Shown piece by piece: positions 16,106 to 25,954 of a DNA stretch of 64,000 nucleotides. The stretch lies in assembly GCF_026339735.1 (NCBI RefSeq), contig NZ_JAPEQG010000001.1:5890001-5954000 (forward strand), given 5' to 3'. A program made the translations under genes and the position numbers. The stretch is from Streptomyces sp. NBC_01669. Lineage in GTDB: Bacteria > Actinomycetota > Actinomycetes > Streptomycetales > Streptomycetaceae. How positions within the stretch are numbered: the stretch's first letter is position 1; each line of letters starts with the position of its first letter. A model generated the notes under the pieces. That model saw nothing but the letters and a program-made list of their open reading frames with translations. It did no database searches and was not told the DNA's origin.

Positions 16106-17068
16106 TCACATCCGTGCCTGGTTCGGTGTGTCCTGCTCGGGCGCGGGTGTCTGCGCCGGGGTGCCGCAGGAGCGAAGGAAGGCGCGGGTGCGGCGGGCGA
16201 TCGGCAGTGGCTTGTCGGGCGGGCACGGATACATGTCCTGCTCGACGATCGCGAACAGGTCGACGTCCAGCCGGCGGGCCGCGTCCAGCACGGGACCCAG
16301 GGCGGGTACACCGTTCGGTGGTTCGCACATGACGCCCCGTGCCACGGCCGGCCCGAACGGCACCTCGTCCGCCACGACTTCGGCCAGGACGTCCGGGTCG
16401 ACCTGCTTGAGGTGCAGATAGCCGATCCGCTCGCCGTAGGTCTCGATCAGCTTGACGCTGTCCCCGCCGCAGTAGGCGTAGTGGCCGGTGTCGAGACAGA
16501 GCGAGACCAGGTCGGGATCAGTGGCGTCGAGGAACCGGTTGACGTTCTCCTCGCTGTCGATGTGGGTGTCGGCATGGGGGTGGACGACGATCCGCAGTCC
16601 GTAACGGTCCCGCACCTCGCGGCCCAGCCGCTCCGTCTGCGTGGTGAGGTGGCGCCACTGTTCCGCGGTGAGGGTGCGGTCCTCAAGGATCTCGCCCGTC
16701 TTGTCGTCGCGCCAGAACGACGGAATGACCACCAGATGCCCAGCGCCCATCGCCCGGGTGAGTGCCGCGATGTCGGCGACATGCGCCCAGGTCCGTTCCC
16801 AGACGTCCGGGCCGTGGTGCAATCCGGTGAAAACGGTGCCCGCGGAGACGGTGAGTCCGCGGCGGCCGATCTCCTCGGCGAGGCGGGCCGGGTCGGTCGG
16901 GAGATAGCCGTACGGGCCCAGCTCGATCCACTCGTAACCCGCCTCGGACACCTCGTCGAGGAAGCGCTGCCACGGCACTTGACGGGGATCGTCGGGGAAC
17001 CAGACCCCCCAGGAGTCGGGTGCCGAGCCGATACGGATGCGGGCCGGAGCGGAAGCGGAGGAGGTCAT
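16106..17068 (-). CDS. Sugar phosphate isomerase/epimerase, probable inosose dehydratase
   Basis: A 320-residue AP-endonuclease-2-like TIM barrel. ATG 17068 (MTSSASAPARIRIG) is chosen; an upstream ATG would run through the divergent promoter. The IolE-like start GSAPDSWGVWFPDDP, a metal-site pattern (VVHPHADTHIDSEEN, LCLDTGHYAYCGGD, YLHLKQVDPD, IVEQDMYP) and its position divergent from iolC, beside iolB and iolD, suggest dehydration of 2-keto-myo-inositol (IolE). IolI-type isomerase activity is the alternative. The metal ligands expected for the fold (Glu, Asp, His, Glu) are present. Confidence 0.8.
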   Translation of the reverse strand: MTSSASAPARIRIGSAPDSWGVWFPDDPRQVPWQRFLDEVSEAGYEWIELGPYGYLPTDPARLAEEIGRRGLTVSAGTVFTGLHHGPDVWERTWAHVADIAALTRAMGAGHLVVIPSFWRDDKTGEILEDRTLTAEQWRHLTTQTERLGREVRDRYGLRIVVHPHADTHIDSEENVNRFLDATDPDLVSLCLDTGHYAYCGGDSVKLIETYGERIGYLHLKQVDPDVLAEVVADEVPFGPAVARGVMCEPPNGVPALGPVLDAARRLDVDLFAIVEQDMYPCPPDKPLPIARRTRAFLRSCGTPAQTPAPEQDTPNQARM

Positions 17069-17117
17069 GCGGCCAAGAATTCGGCGCCGGAAGACGAGTG
17101 TCAAGAGTACGTCCGTA

Positions 17118-17162
17118 TGTCCGGACAAAATGTTGACAGGGTTCCGGAGAGAGGGCTAGACC
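17118..17162 (+). promoter_or_regulatory. Candidate iolC promoter with TGTCCGGACA operator
   Basis: A perfect 10-nt palindrome TGTCCGGACA (17118-17127) is followed by TTGACA (17133-17138), an 18-nt spacer and TAGACC (17157-17162), a reasonable sigma-70-type promoter 40 nt before iolC. The operator could serve a GntR- or LacI-type inositol regulator and also control the divergent IolE-like gene. Confidence 0.55.
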
Positions 17163-17201
17163 TGGGGGCAGCCGCTCCGGTCGCCGGTCGAAGGGACGCG
17201 T

Positions 17202-18278
17202 ATGCCTGAGATGTACGACGTGATCACCATGGGGCGGATCGGGGTGGACCTCTACCCCCTGGAGACCGGACGCCCGCTGGCTCAGGTCGACACGTTCGGG
17301 AAGTTCCTCGGCGGCTCACCGACCAATGTGGCTGTTGCGGCCGCCCGGCTCGGACGGCGGACGGCGGTGGTGACACGCACCGGCCGGGACGCGTTCGGGG
17401 ACTATCTCCACCAGCAGTTGCGGGAGTTCGGGGTGGACGACCGATGGGTGACGCCTGTCGACGCGTATCCGACTCCGGTGACCTTCTGCGAGATCTTTCC
17501 GCCCGACGACTTCCCGCTCTACTTCTACCGCCTGCCCAAGGCGCCCGACCTGGAGATCCACGAAGCGGAACTCGACCTGGACGCGATCCGGGCGGCCCGG
17601 GTCTTCTGGATGACCGGCACCGGACTGTGCGCGGAACCCAGTCGCACGGCGACGCTGGCGGCGTTGCGCGCCAGGGGCGAGGCGCGGGCGGAGTCCGGCA
17701 GCGAGCGAGGCCTCGCGCGAGGTCGCTGCACGGTCTTCGACCTGGACTGGCGCCCGATGTTCTGGGCCGGCGAGCCCGATCACCCCGGCACGGACCACCT
17801 CGTCCACCCCACGGCCACCGCGCGCTACCGCGAGGCCCTCGCCCACGCCACCGTCGCCGTCGGCAATCTCGACGAGTGCCGGATCGCCACCGGGGAGCGC
17901 GAGCCGTATGCGGCCGCCCGCGCCCTGCTCGCCGCCGGGGTCGAGCTCGCCGTCGTCAAGCAGGGCCCCAAGGGCGTCCTCGCCGTCCACCGGGACGGCA
18001 CCGTCGCCGACGTCCCGCCCCTGCCGGTGGACGTCGTCAACGGTCTCGGCGCCGGAGACGCCTTCGGCGGGGCGCTCTGCCACGGGCTGCTCGCGGGCTG
18101 GGAGACCGAGCGCATCATGCGGTACGCCAACGCAGCCGGTGCCATCGTCGCCTCCCGGCTCGCCTGTTCGCCCGCCATGCCCTTCCCCTACGAGGTGGAA
18201 GAGGCACTCGTCCGCGGCGCCGTCACCACCGGCGAACCCGAACCCGAACCCGGAACCGGGCCCGGGGCGGTCTCATGA
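17202..18278 (+). CDS. iolC: 5-dehydro-2-deoxygluconokinase
   Basis: A 358-residue PfkB-family kinase that phosphorylates 2-deoxy-5-keto-gluconate in inositol catabolism. The first PfkB signature appears as GKFLGGSPTNVAVAAARLG (about residues 29-47) and the second with the catalytic Asp as VNGLGAGDAFGGAL (about 280-293). ATG 17202 leads the operon iolC-aldolase-iolB-iolD-mmsA, with an ATGA overlap to the next gene. An oddity: around residues 160-177 a stretch EARAESGSERGLARGR, encoded by a palindromic sequence, interrupts the usual short loop before VFDLDWRPMFW. The frame stays open. Confidence 0.93.
   Translation: MPEMYDVITMGRIGVDLYPLETGRPLAQVDTFGKFLGGSPTNVAVAAARLGRRTAVVTRTGRDAFGDYLHQQLREFGVDDRWVTPVDAYPTPVTFCEIFPPDDFPLYFYRLPKAPDLEIHEAELDLDAIRAARVFWMTGTGLCAEPSRTATLAALRARGEARAESGSERGLARGRCTVFDLDWRPMFWAGEPDHPGTDHLVHPTATARYREALAHATVAVGNLDECRIATGEREPYAAARALLAAGVELAVVKQGPKGVLAVHRDGTVADVPPLPVDVVNGLGAGDAFGGALCHGLLAGWETERIMRYANAAGAIVASRLACSPAMPFPYEVEEALVRGAVTTGEPEPEPGTGPGAVS
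17698..17729 (+). repeat. Palindromic segment inside iolC
   Basis: GCAGCGA and TCGCTGC flank a core with CCTCGCGCGAGG symmetry; total 32 nt. The coding product is ESGSERGLARGRC-like and adds about 16 residues at a loop of IolC. It resembles the small palindromic elements common between Streptomyces genes, here placed in frame. No second copy of this one was found in the window. Confidence 0.6.
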
Positions 18279-19162
18279 CACCCGCGGCCTCCTCCGTCGC
18301 CGACCTCGTACGGCTGCGCGTGCGCCACCCCGAAGCCGTCGCCGAGGCCGCCGCCCACCGCCGCAGACGGCCCCTCGTCGGTGACAGCGGGCGCCTGATG
18401 ATCATCGCGGCGGACCATCCGGCCCGCGGCTCCTTCGCCGTCGGCGGGCACGAACTGGCCATGGCCAACCGGTTCGAGCTCCTGGAGCGGCTCTGCCTCG
18501 CCCTCTCCCGCCCCGGCGTCGACGGTGTCCTCGGTACCGCCGACATCCTCGACGACCTGCTGCTCCTCGGCGCGTTGGAGGACAAGGTCGTCATCGGCTC
18601 GATGAACCGCGGTGGTCTTGCGGGCGCCTCCTTCGAACTCGACGACCGCTTCACCGGCCACCGGCCCGACGACCTCGCCCGGCTCGGCTTCGACGCGGGC
18701 AAGCTGCTGCTCCGCATCGACTACGACGACCCCGGCTCCCTCGACACCATGCACGCCACTGCCCGCGCCATCGACGCCATGGCCGCGCACCGGCTGCCGG
18801 TCTTCGTCGAGCCGTTTCTCTGCCGCCGGATCGACGGCAAGGTCCGCAACGACCTCGGCGCGGCCGCGGTGACCACGTCGATCGCCATCGCCTCGGGACT
18901 CGCGGGGACCTCCGCGTACACCTGGCTCAAGGTGCCCGTCACCGAGAACCCCGACGACATGGCGCGCGTGATGGAGACATCGACGCTGCCTGCCGTGCTG
19001 CTGGGCGGCGAGGTGGGCGGCGACCAGGAGGGCGTGTACGAGAAATGGCGTGGCGCGCTGCGACTTCCCACCGTTCAGGGGCTGGTGGTGGGGAGGTCGC
19101 TGCTCTATCCGGTCGACGGGGATGTGGCCGGTGCCGTCGACACGGCCGTGGCACTGCTGTAG
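18275..19162 (+). CDS. Cgl0159-type (beta/alpha)8 aldolase-like protein of the inositol locus
   Basis: A 295-residue barrel protein. ATG 18275 overlaps the iolC stop (ATGA). It contains RLMIIAADHPARG near residue 40, VLGTADILDDLLLLGAL, MNRGGLAGASFELDDRFTG and VFVEPF, features of the actinobacterial Cgl0159 family found between iolC and iolB (from memory of Corynebacterium). A class I aldolase-like role on 2-deoxy-5-keto-gluconate 6-phosphate is proposed because no class II iolJ is seen here. That role is inference from position and fold; the lysine required for a Schiff base has not been assigned. Confidence 0.7.
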   Translation: MTPAASSVADLVRLRVRHPEAVAEAAAHRRRRPLVGDSGRLMIIAADHPARGSFAVGGHELAMANRFELLERLCLALSRPGVDGVLGTADILDDLLLLGALEDKVVIGSMNRGGLAGASFELDDRFTGHRPDDLARLGFDAGKLLLRIDYDDPGSLDTMHATARAIDAMAAHRLPVFVEPFLCRRIDGKVRNDLGAAAVTTSIAIASGLAGTSAYTWLKVPVTENPDDMARVMETSTLPAVLLGGEVGGDQEGVYEKWRGALRLPTVQGLVVGRSLLYPVDGDVAGAVDTAVALL

Positions 19163-19192
19163 CGAGTGGACAGGGAGGGGTAGGGAGAAGGC

Positions 19193-20137
19193 ATGACGAC
19201 GGACCATGAGGAACGCGTAGGGGAACGGCCGCGGCACCGGTGGCATCTGCCCGCGGGCAGCGCGGCGGAGGGACCGTACGCCCTGGACATCGATCCGAAG
19301 CGGGCCGGCTGGGACCGGTCGAGCCTGCGTGTGGTGGAGCTGCGGCCCGGTGGTGTTCACCCATTTGTCACCGGGGAGAGTGAGTGGATCGTCCTGCCGT
19401 TGACCGGTGGCTGTACGGTGCACACCTCAGGTGAGATCTTTGAACTGCTGGGCCGGGAAAGCGTGTTCAGCGGGGTGTCCGACTTCGCCTACGTACCACG
19501 CGACGCCCATGCGCAGATCGCCTCCGGCGCAGGAGGCCGCTTCGCCCTGGCAGGAGCGAAGTGCGAGCGACGACTCCCCGCTCGCTACGGCCCCGCGCCG
19601 GAGGTACCCGTCGAGCTGCGCGGCTCCGGGACCTGCTCGCGCCAGGTCCACAACTTCGCCGCCGCCGACACGTTCGAGTGCGACCGGCTGATTGCCGTCG
19701 AGGTCCTCACCCCCGGTGGCAACTGGTCCTCGTATCCGCCGCACAAACATGACGAACACCGCCCCGGAGCCGAGTCGGTTCTCGAAGAGATCTACTACTT
19801 CGAGATCGAGGAGCGGGGTGGCACGGCCGGGTTCGGCTATCACCGGGTCTCCCCGTCCCGGCCCGGCGGCACGGATGTCCTCGCCGAGGTCCGCAGTGGC
19901 GACGCGGTCCTGATCCCCGACGGCTGGCACGGCCCGTCCATCGCCGCCCCCGGCCACACCATGTACTACCTCAACGTGATGGCCGGCCCGGGGGAGCAGC
20001 GGGAGTGGCTGATCAGCGACCACCCCGATCACGGCTGGATCCGCGACACCTGGCCGGCGCAGCCGGTCGACCCCCGGCTCCCGCTCCACGGAATCTCCGG
20101 CCCCTCCGGACTCTCCGGTCAGGAGGCATCCCGATGA
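19193..20137 (+). CDS. iolB: 5-deoxy-glucuronate isomerase
   Basis: A 314-residue bicupin that converts 5-deoxy-glucuronate to 2-deoxy-5-keto-gluconate. It contains the conserved cupin motif SSYPPHKHDEH (about residues 180-190) and EEIYYFEIEE, then GWHGPSIAAPGHTMYYLNVMAGP. The signature LRPGGVHPF in the N-terminal half fits the fold. ATG 19193 has GGAGGGG and GGGAGAAGG upstream. It is followed by iolD with an ATGA overlap, showing translational coupling. Confidence 0.93.
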   Translation: MTTDHEERVGERPRHRWHLPAGSAAEGPYALDIDPKRAGWDRSSLRVVELRPGGVHPFVTGESEWIVLPLTGGCTVHTSGEIFELLGRESVFSGVSDFAYVPRDAHAQIASGAGGRFALAGAKCERRLPARYGPAPEVPVELRGSGTCSRQVHNFAAADTFECDRLIAVEVLTPGGNWSSYPPHKHDEHRPGAESVLEEIYYFEIEERGGTAGFGYHRVSPSRPGGTDVLAEVRSGDAVLIPDGWHGPSIAAPGHTMYYLNVMAGPGEQREWLISDHPDHGWIRDTWPAQPVDPRLPLHGISGPSGLSGQEASR

Positions 20138-22014
20138 GCACCCGCAGGCTCACCACCGCCCAGGCCCTGGTCTCCTTCCTCGCCCGCCAGTACACCGAGC
20201 GCGACGGCCGGCGGCAGCGTCTGGTCAGCGCCACCTGGGGCATCTTCGGCCATGGCAACGTCGCCGGAATCGGCCAGGCGCTGCTGGAGACCGGGCCCTC
20301 CATGCCCTTCCTCCAGGGCCGCAACGAGCAGTCCATGGTGCACGCCGCCGTCGGGTACGCCCGCCAGTCCGGCCGGCTCTCCGCACACGCCGTCACCACA
20401 TCCATCGGCCCCGGCGCCACCAACCTCGTCACCGGTGCCGCCCTTGCCACGATCAATCACCTCCCCGTCCTGCTGCTCCCCGGCGACACCTTCGCGACCC
20501 GCCCCGCCGACCCCGTCCTGCAACAGCTCGAAGTCCCGTCCGCCGGCGATGTCTCCGTCAACGACTGTCTGCGCCCCGTCTCCCGCTACTTCGACCGGAT
20601 CACCCGCCCCGAGGCGCTCGTCCCGGCCGCCCTCCAGGCGATGCGGATCCTCGCCGACCCGGCGGAGACCGGTGCCGTCACACTCGCGCTGCCGCAGGAC
20701 GTACAGGCGGAGGCGTACGACTGGCCGGAGGAGTTCTTCGCCGAGCGCATCTGGTACGTACGCCGGCCCGCGCCCGACGCCCATGAACTGGAGCAGGCGG
20801 TACGGGCCGTGCGCACTGCCCGCCGGCCACTGATCGTCGCAGGCGGCGGCGTCCATCACAGCGCCGCCGAGGAGACCCTCGCCGCGTTCGCCGCCGCCAC
20901 CCGGATCCCGGTCGCCTCCACCCAGGCGGGCAAGGGCTCGCTGCGCCACGACCACCCCGCCGATGTCGGCGGCATCGGCCCGACCGGCACCGCGGCCGCC
21001 GACGAGCTGGCCCGCAGCGCCGACCTGGTCATCGGCATCGGCACCCGCTACTCCGACTTCACCACCGCCTCCGCCACGCTCTTCGCCAACCCGGCGGTGC
21101 GCTTCCTCAACCTCAACATCACCGGCTTCGACGCCCACAAGCTCGCCGCACTCCCGCTCGTCGCCGACGCCCGCACCGCCCTCGAAGCGCTGAGCGGGGC
21201 CCTGAACGGGCGCAACTACCGCGTCGACCCGGCGTACGAGACCGAGTGCACCGAGGCGAAGGAGCACTGGGAGCAACGCGTCGACGCCGCGTTCGCCGCC
21301 GACGACCCCCACGCCCGGCCCACCCAGGCCCAGGTCATCGGCCTGCTCGACACCCTGGTCACCGACGACGACATCCTGGTCAACGCCGCGGGTTCGCTCC
21401 CCGGCGACCTGCACAAGCTGTGGCGGACCCGTTCCCGACGCCAGTACCACGTGGAGTACGGCTACTCCTGCATGGGATACGAGATCCCGGCCGCGATCGG
21501 CGTACAGCTGGCCGCCCCCGGCCGTCCCGTCTGGGCGCTCGTCGGCGACGGCACGTACCTGATGAACCCCACCGAGATCGTCACCGCCGTGCAGGAGAAC
21601 CTCCCGATCAAGGTCGTCGTCCTGCAGAACCACGGCTACGCCTCGATCGGCGGGCTCTCCGAGACGGTCGGCGGCGAACGTTTCGGCACGGCCTACCGGC
21701 GCCGGGGCGCCGACGGGAGTTTCACCGGCCCCCCGCTGCCCGTCGATCTCGCCGCCAACGCGGCCTCCCTCGGAATGCGGGTGCTGCGCGCGAAGACCGT
21801 CCATGACCTGCGCGAAGCCCTCACCGAGGCGCGGAGCGCGGACCGCCCCACTTGTGTCTACGTCGAGACCGAAACGGCAGACACAGTGTCGGGCCCGCCT
21901 CCGGCGCAGGCGTGGTGGGATGTTCCTGTAGCCGAAACGGCCACCCGCCCGTCGGCGGTAAAAGCCCGGGAAGACTACGACCGGCAAGTCGCAGCCCGAC
22001 GCCGCCACCTCTGA
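20134..22014 (+). CDS. iolD: 3D-(3,5/4)-trihydroxycyclohexane-1,2-dione hydrolase
   Basis: A 626-residue ThDP-dependent enzyme that opens the inositol ring-derived dione. It starts at ATG 20134 overlapping iolB by four bases. The N-terminal binding region has ISTWGIFGHGNVAGIG-like sequence and the C-terminal ThDP motif appears as VGDGTYLMNPTEIV followed by the QNHGY asparagine (about residues 470-510). Length and motif order are typical of IolD. It sits third in the inositol operon and is followed after 20 nt by mmsA. Confidence 0.95.
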   Translation: MSTRRLTTAQALVSFLARQYTERDGRRQRLVSATWGIFGHGNVAGIGQALLETGPSMPFLQGRNEQSMVHAAVGYARQSGRLSAHAVTTSIGPGATNLVTGAALATINHLPVLLLPGDTFATRPADPVLQQLEVPSAGDVSVNDCLRPVSRYFDRITRPEALVPAALQAMRILADPAETGAVTLALPQDVQAEAYDWPEEFFAERIWYVRRPAPDAHELEQAVRAVRTARRPLIVAGGGVHHSAAEETLAAFAAATRIPVASTQAGKGSLRHDHPADVGGIGPTGTAAADELARSADLVIGIGTRYSDFTTASATLFANPAVRFLNLNITGFDAHKLAALPLVADARTALEALSGALNGRNYRVDPAYETECTEAKEHWEQRVDAAFAADDPHARPTQAQVIGLLDTLVTDDDILVNAAGSLPGDLHKLWRTRSRRQYHVEYGYSCMGYEIPAAIGVQLAAPGRPVWALVGDGTYLMNPTEIVTAVQENLPIKVVVLQNHGYASIGGLSETVGGERFGTAYRRRGADGSFTGPPLPVDLAANAASLGMRVLRAKTVHDLREALTEARSADRPTCVYVETETADTVSGPPPAQAWWDVPVAETATRPSAVKAREDYDRQVAARRRHL

Positions 22015-22034
22015 AGGCCTGAAGGAGTTTCGTA

Positions 22035-23534
<1,500 letters not shown>

Positions 23535-23561
23535 TCGCCACCGGTTCCGCCGCTCTTCCGC

Positions 23562-23604
23562 GCCGACGGCCCGTACGGAAGCTGTATCCGTACGGGCCGT
23601 CGGC
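23562..23604. terminator. Strong hairpin closing the inositol operon
   Basis: A perfect 18-bp stem (23562-23579 with 23587-23604) with a 7-nt loop lies 27 nt after the mmsA stop and 36 nt before the end of the convergent membrane-protein gene. It would work in both directions. Confidence 0.85.
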
Positions 23605-23640
23605 ATGCACGGAAGCCGTATCCGGCTGCCCGGCCCGCTC

Positions 23641-24063
23641 TCACATGCGCCGCAGGCCCACGTACTGGAGCGCACCCATGGCCGCCACCGTCAGGCCCTG
23701 GAACACGATCCACCCGTTGCCGGCGCCCGTCGCCGTCAGCGCGTCCACGAGCACGGTCACGACACTTGCCACGGCCCAGGCCACGTTCAGGCCGATGACG
23801 ACGGCGACCGCGCCGCGGCTGATGCGCTCCTGACGGGAGACGGTCAGCACCCACAGGGCGTACACGGTGAGGAACACGCCCACCGCGTACTGCACGGACG
23901 GAGGCACGCCGAGGAACGAGTCCAGGACCGTGGCCAGCGCGAGGTAGCCGATGCCGTTCGCACCGGTGAGGACCACGTCCGCCACGAGGGCCAGGCGGAG
24001 AAGGCCATCGGAACGGGCGGCACCCGTCGACGGGACCGTACCCACGTTCTGGGACGACATCAT
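23641..24063 (-). CDS. Small integral membrane protein with four helices
   Basis: A 140-residue membrane protein of unknown function. Hydrophobic segments lie near residues 22-42, 52-75, 84-105 and 115-135 (LALVADVVLTGANGIGYLAL, YAVGVFLTVYALWVL, AVAVVIGLNVAWAVASVVTVL). It begins MMSSQNVGTVP. No binding or catalytic motif is visible. Such proteins with a SPW/DUF-like pattern occur in Streptomyces, but I do not assign a family. It ends 36 nt from the mmsA terminator. Confidence 0.75.
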   Translation of the reverse strand: MMSSQNVGTVPSTGAARSDGLLRLALVADVVLTGANGIGYLALATVLDSFLGVPPSVQYAVGVFLTVYALWVLTVSRQERISRGAVAVVIGLNVAWAVASVVTVLVDALTATGAGNGWIVFQGLTVAAMGALQYVGLRRM

Positions 24064-24293
24064 GAGGTCTTCCTTTCGTTGTCATGCGGTCACGCGGGCA
24101 ACAAGCCGCCGCCGGTCCGCGCGGCCGAGGCAGGAGGGCCCCGGACGGCGTCGTTCCCGGTGGAACGCACGCCCGTACAGGGACGGTATGGACGGAGGGC
24201 GGAGGCGCTCAATTACCTCCCGGGTAATGGCCGGTCGTCCCGTCGGCCGCTCAGCGACCCACCACCTGTGCCGGATCGGTGCCGAGCCCGGAA

Positions 24294-24331
24294 AGCCGAA
24301 GGGGGAGCCGCGACGGCTCCCCCCTTCGGCT
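24294..24331 (-). terminator. Terminator of the VC0807-type gene
   Basis: AGCCGAAGGGGGAGCCG pairs with CGGCTCCCCCCTTCGGCT around a 3-nt loop, with at most one extra C as a bulge. It lies just downstream of the gene ending at 24339 on the minus strand. Confidence 0.75.
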
Positions 24332-24338
24332 CACGGCG

Positions 24339-25064
24339 TCACCGTGCGGCGTCCGCGGCCCTCTCGGCAGGGACCGCCTCGGCGATCATCCGCGCCATCG
24401 GAACGGCGCCCACCCGGCCCGAGACCAGGAACGCGAGCACCATCGTCGCCACCATGATCACCGTGCCGAGCCACACCATCGTCTCGACCGGCACGGTGTA
24501 CGCCCCCACCGTCCGCACCACACACTCACCCAGCAGCGCCGCACCCCACACCGCCGAGAACCGCGCTTCCGCCCGCCGGAACGCCGCCGACTCCGCGGAC
24601 AGCCGCTGCCATGCGGTGTCCTTGGCCGCCTCACCCTTGACCAGCCACGGCCGCACCGCCGCGCTCATCATCGGCTGCCCCCTCCACGCGGTGACCAGGA
24701 CGACGAGCCCGATGATGCTGCTCACCCCGCTGTCCTTGGCGAGCATCAGCCGCGGGTCACCGACCATCAGGCTCGTCAGCAGTCCGACCACGTTGACCGT
24801 CACCATCAGCGCCGCCAGCCCATTGAACCGGCGCCTGCGCGCCACCCCCCACACGGTCCGGACGACCGGCACCACGCTGCTCCAGGCCAGCGCCGCGAAC
24901 GTCCCCGTGCCCGCCGCCTTCAGCGCGTAGTACGAGACGAGCGGCACGCCCACATCCACGAGCAGCGGCAGCACATTGTTGAGCAGCGCGCTGCGGGGAG
25001 CGGACGGGGCGGCGACCGGAGCATCTGCGACAGGGGCGGTGGCTGTGGCGGCCGGGCTGCTCAT
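24339..25064 (-). CDS. VC0807-type integral membrane protein
   Basis: A 241-residue membrane protein with about five to six hydrophobic segments. The N-terminal part after an Ala/Pro-rich start reads LLNNVLPLLVDVGVPLVSYYALKA, like members annotated as VC0807 family. A TVWGVARRRRFNGLAAL loop and a VVLVTAWRGQPMMSAAV segment follow. The biochemical function of this family is unknown. The gene is divergent to the DUF4291 gene and has a strong terminator. Confidence 0.75.
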   Translation of the reverse strand: MSSPAATATAPVADAPVAAPSAPRSALLNNVLPLLVDVGVPLVSYYALKAAGTGTFAALAWSSVVPVVRTVWGVARRRRFNGLAALMVTVNVVGLLTSLMVGDPRLMLAKDSGVSSIIGLVVLVTAWRGQPMMSAAVRPWLVKGEAAKDTAWQRLSAESAAFRRAEARFSAVWGAALLGECVVRTVGAYTVPVETMVWLGTVIMVATMVLAFLVSGRVGAVPMARMIAEAVPAERAADAAR

Positions 25065-25271
25065 GACGGGTTCCTCTCCCGTATCGGCGGACGCCTTCGC
25101 GGCCCCGCTCTCGGTACGTACAGACTGGCCGCCGGGGCCCGGTGCCCGGCAGAGCCGCGTGTACCGAGGTACGTATGACGAATGTCAGCCCCTGCCGATG
25201 ACGGCCCGGGGCCTTTCGCGGCGCCCGTAACTCGCTCGCCTCGTCGGCCGGCCCGGTGTTGTGATGGGGGA

Positions 25272-25865
25272 ATGACCGCCCCGACCAGGCCACAGCACGA
25301 GATCCGCGCCCAGTACACGGACACGACCGTCACCATCTACCAGGCGTACTCACCGCTCATCGGCCGGCCCGCCGTGCGCGACGGGCGCTTCCCGGACGTC
25401 TGGAAGCGCGACCGCATGACGTGGATCAAGCCCAGCTTCCTGTGGATGATGTACCGCTGCGGCTGGGGCACGAAGGAGGGCCAGGAGACCGTCCTGGCGG
25501 TGGAGATCACCCGCGAGGGCTTCGCCTGGGCCCTGAACCATGCCGAACTCTCGCACTACGTGAGGGGAGTTCACCCGGACCGGGCCACCTGGCAGCGCAG
25601 CCTGCGCCGTTCCCCGGCCCGCGTCCAGTGGGACCCCGAACGCGACCTCCGGCTGAACCCGCTCCCGTACCGCTCCCTGCAGCTGGGGCTCGGCGCAGAA
25701 GCGGCGCGGCGGTACGCGGACGAGTGGACGGTCTCGATCCGCGACGTCACCCCGCTCGCCCGGGAGATCCACGGCCATGTGCGGGCGGGCCGGCTCGACG
25801 AGGCGAGGGCTCTGCTGCCGGCCGAGTTGCCGTACAGGACGGACGCGACGCCGCCCAGGGGCTGA
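25272..25865 (+). CDS. DUF4291 domain protein
   Basis: A 197-residue cytoplasmic protein of the DUF4291 family. Recognisable segments are the start PQHEIRAQYTDTTVTIYQAYSP, then DRMTWIKPSFLWMMYRCGW (about 47-65), and RVQWDPERDL plus PYRSLQLGL (about 122-145), spanning nearly the whole protein. ATG 25272 has a GGGGG run upstream; an earlier start at 25182 gives a less typical N-terminus. The function is not known. It stands alone. Confidence 0.85.
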   Translation: MTAPTRPQHEIRAQYTDTTVTIYQAYSPLIGRPAVRDGRFPDVWKRDRMTWIKPSFLWMMYRCGWGTKEGQETVLAVEITREGFAWALNHAELSHYVRGVHPDRATWQRSLRRSPARVQWDPERDLRLNPLPYRSLQLGLGAEAARRYADEWTVSIRDVTPLAREIHGHVRAGRLDEARALLPAELPYRTDATPPRG

Positions 25866-25954
25866 CCCGACCTGCGCGACCTGGCATTCTGCACGTGTCC
25901 ACCGGGCCCCGAACGCGGAGACCGGTCAGGGAAGAGGGACGAGGGGAGACAGCC

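Noticed and set aside
20119..22008. A 629-codon minus-strand frame opposite iolD
   Set aside because: The plus strand has a clear IolD with ThDP motifs. The antisense frame has Gly/Val/Asp-rich repetitive composition and no motif.
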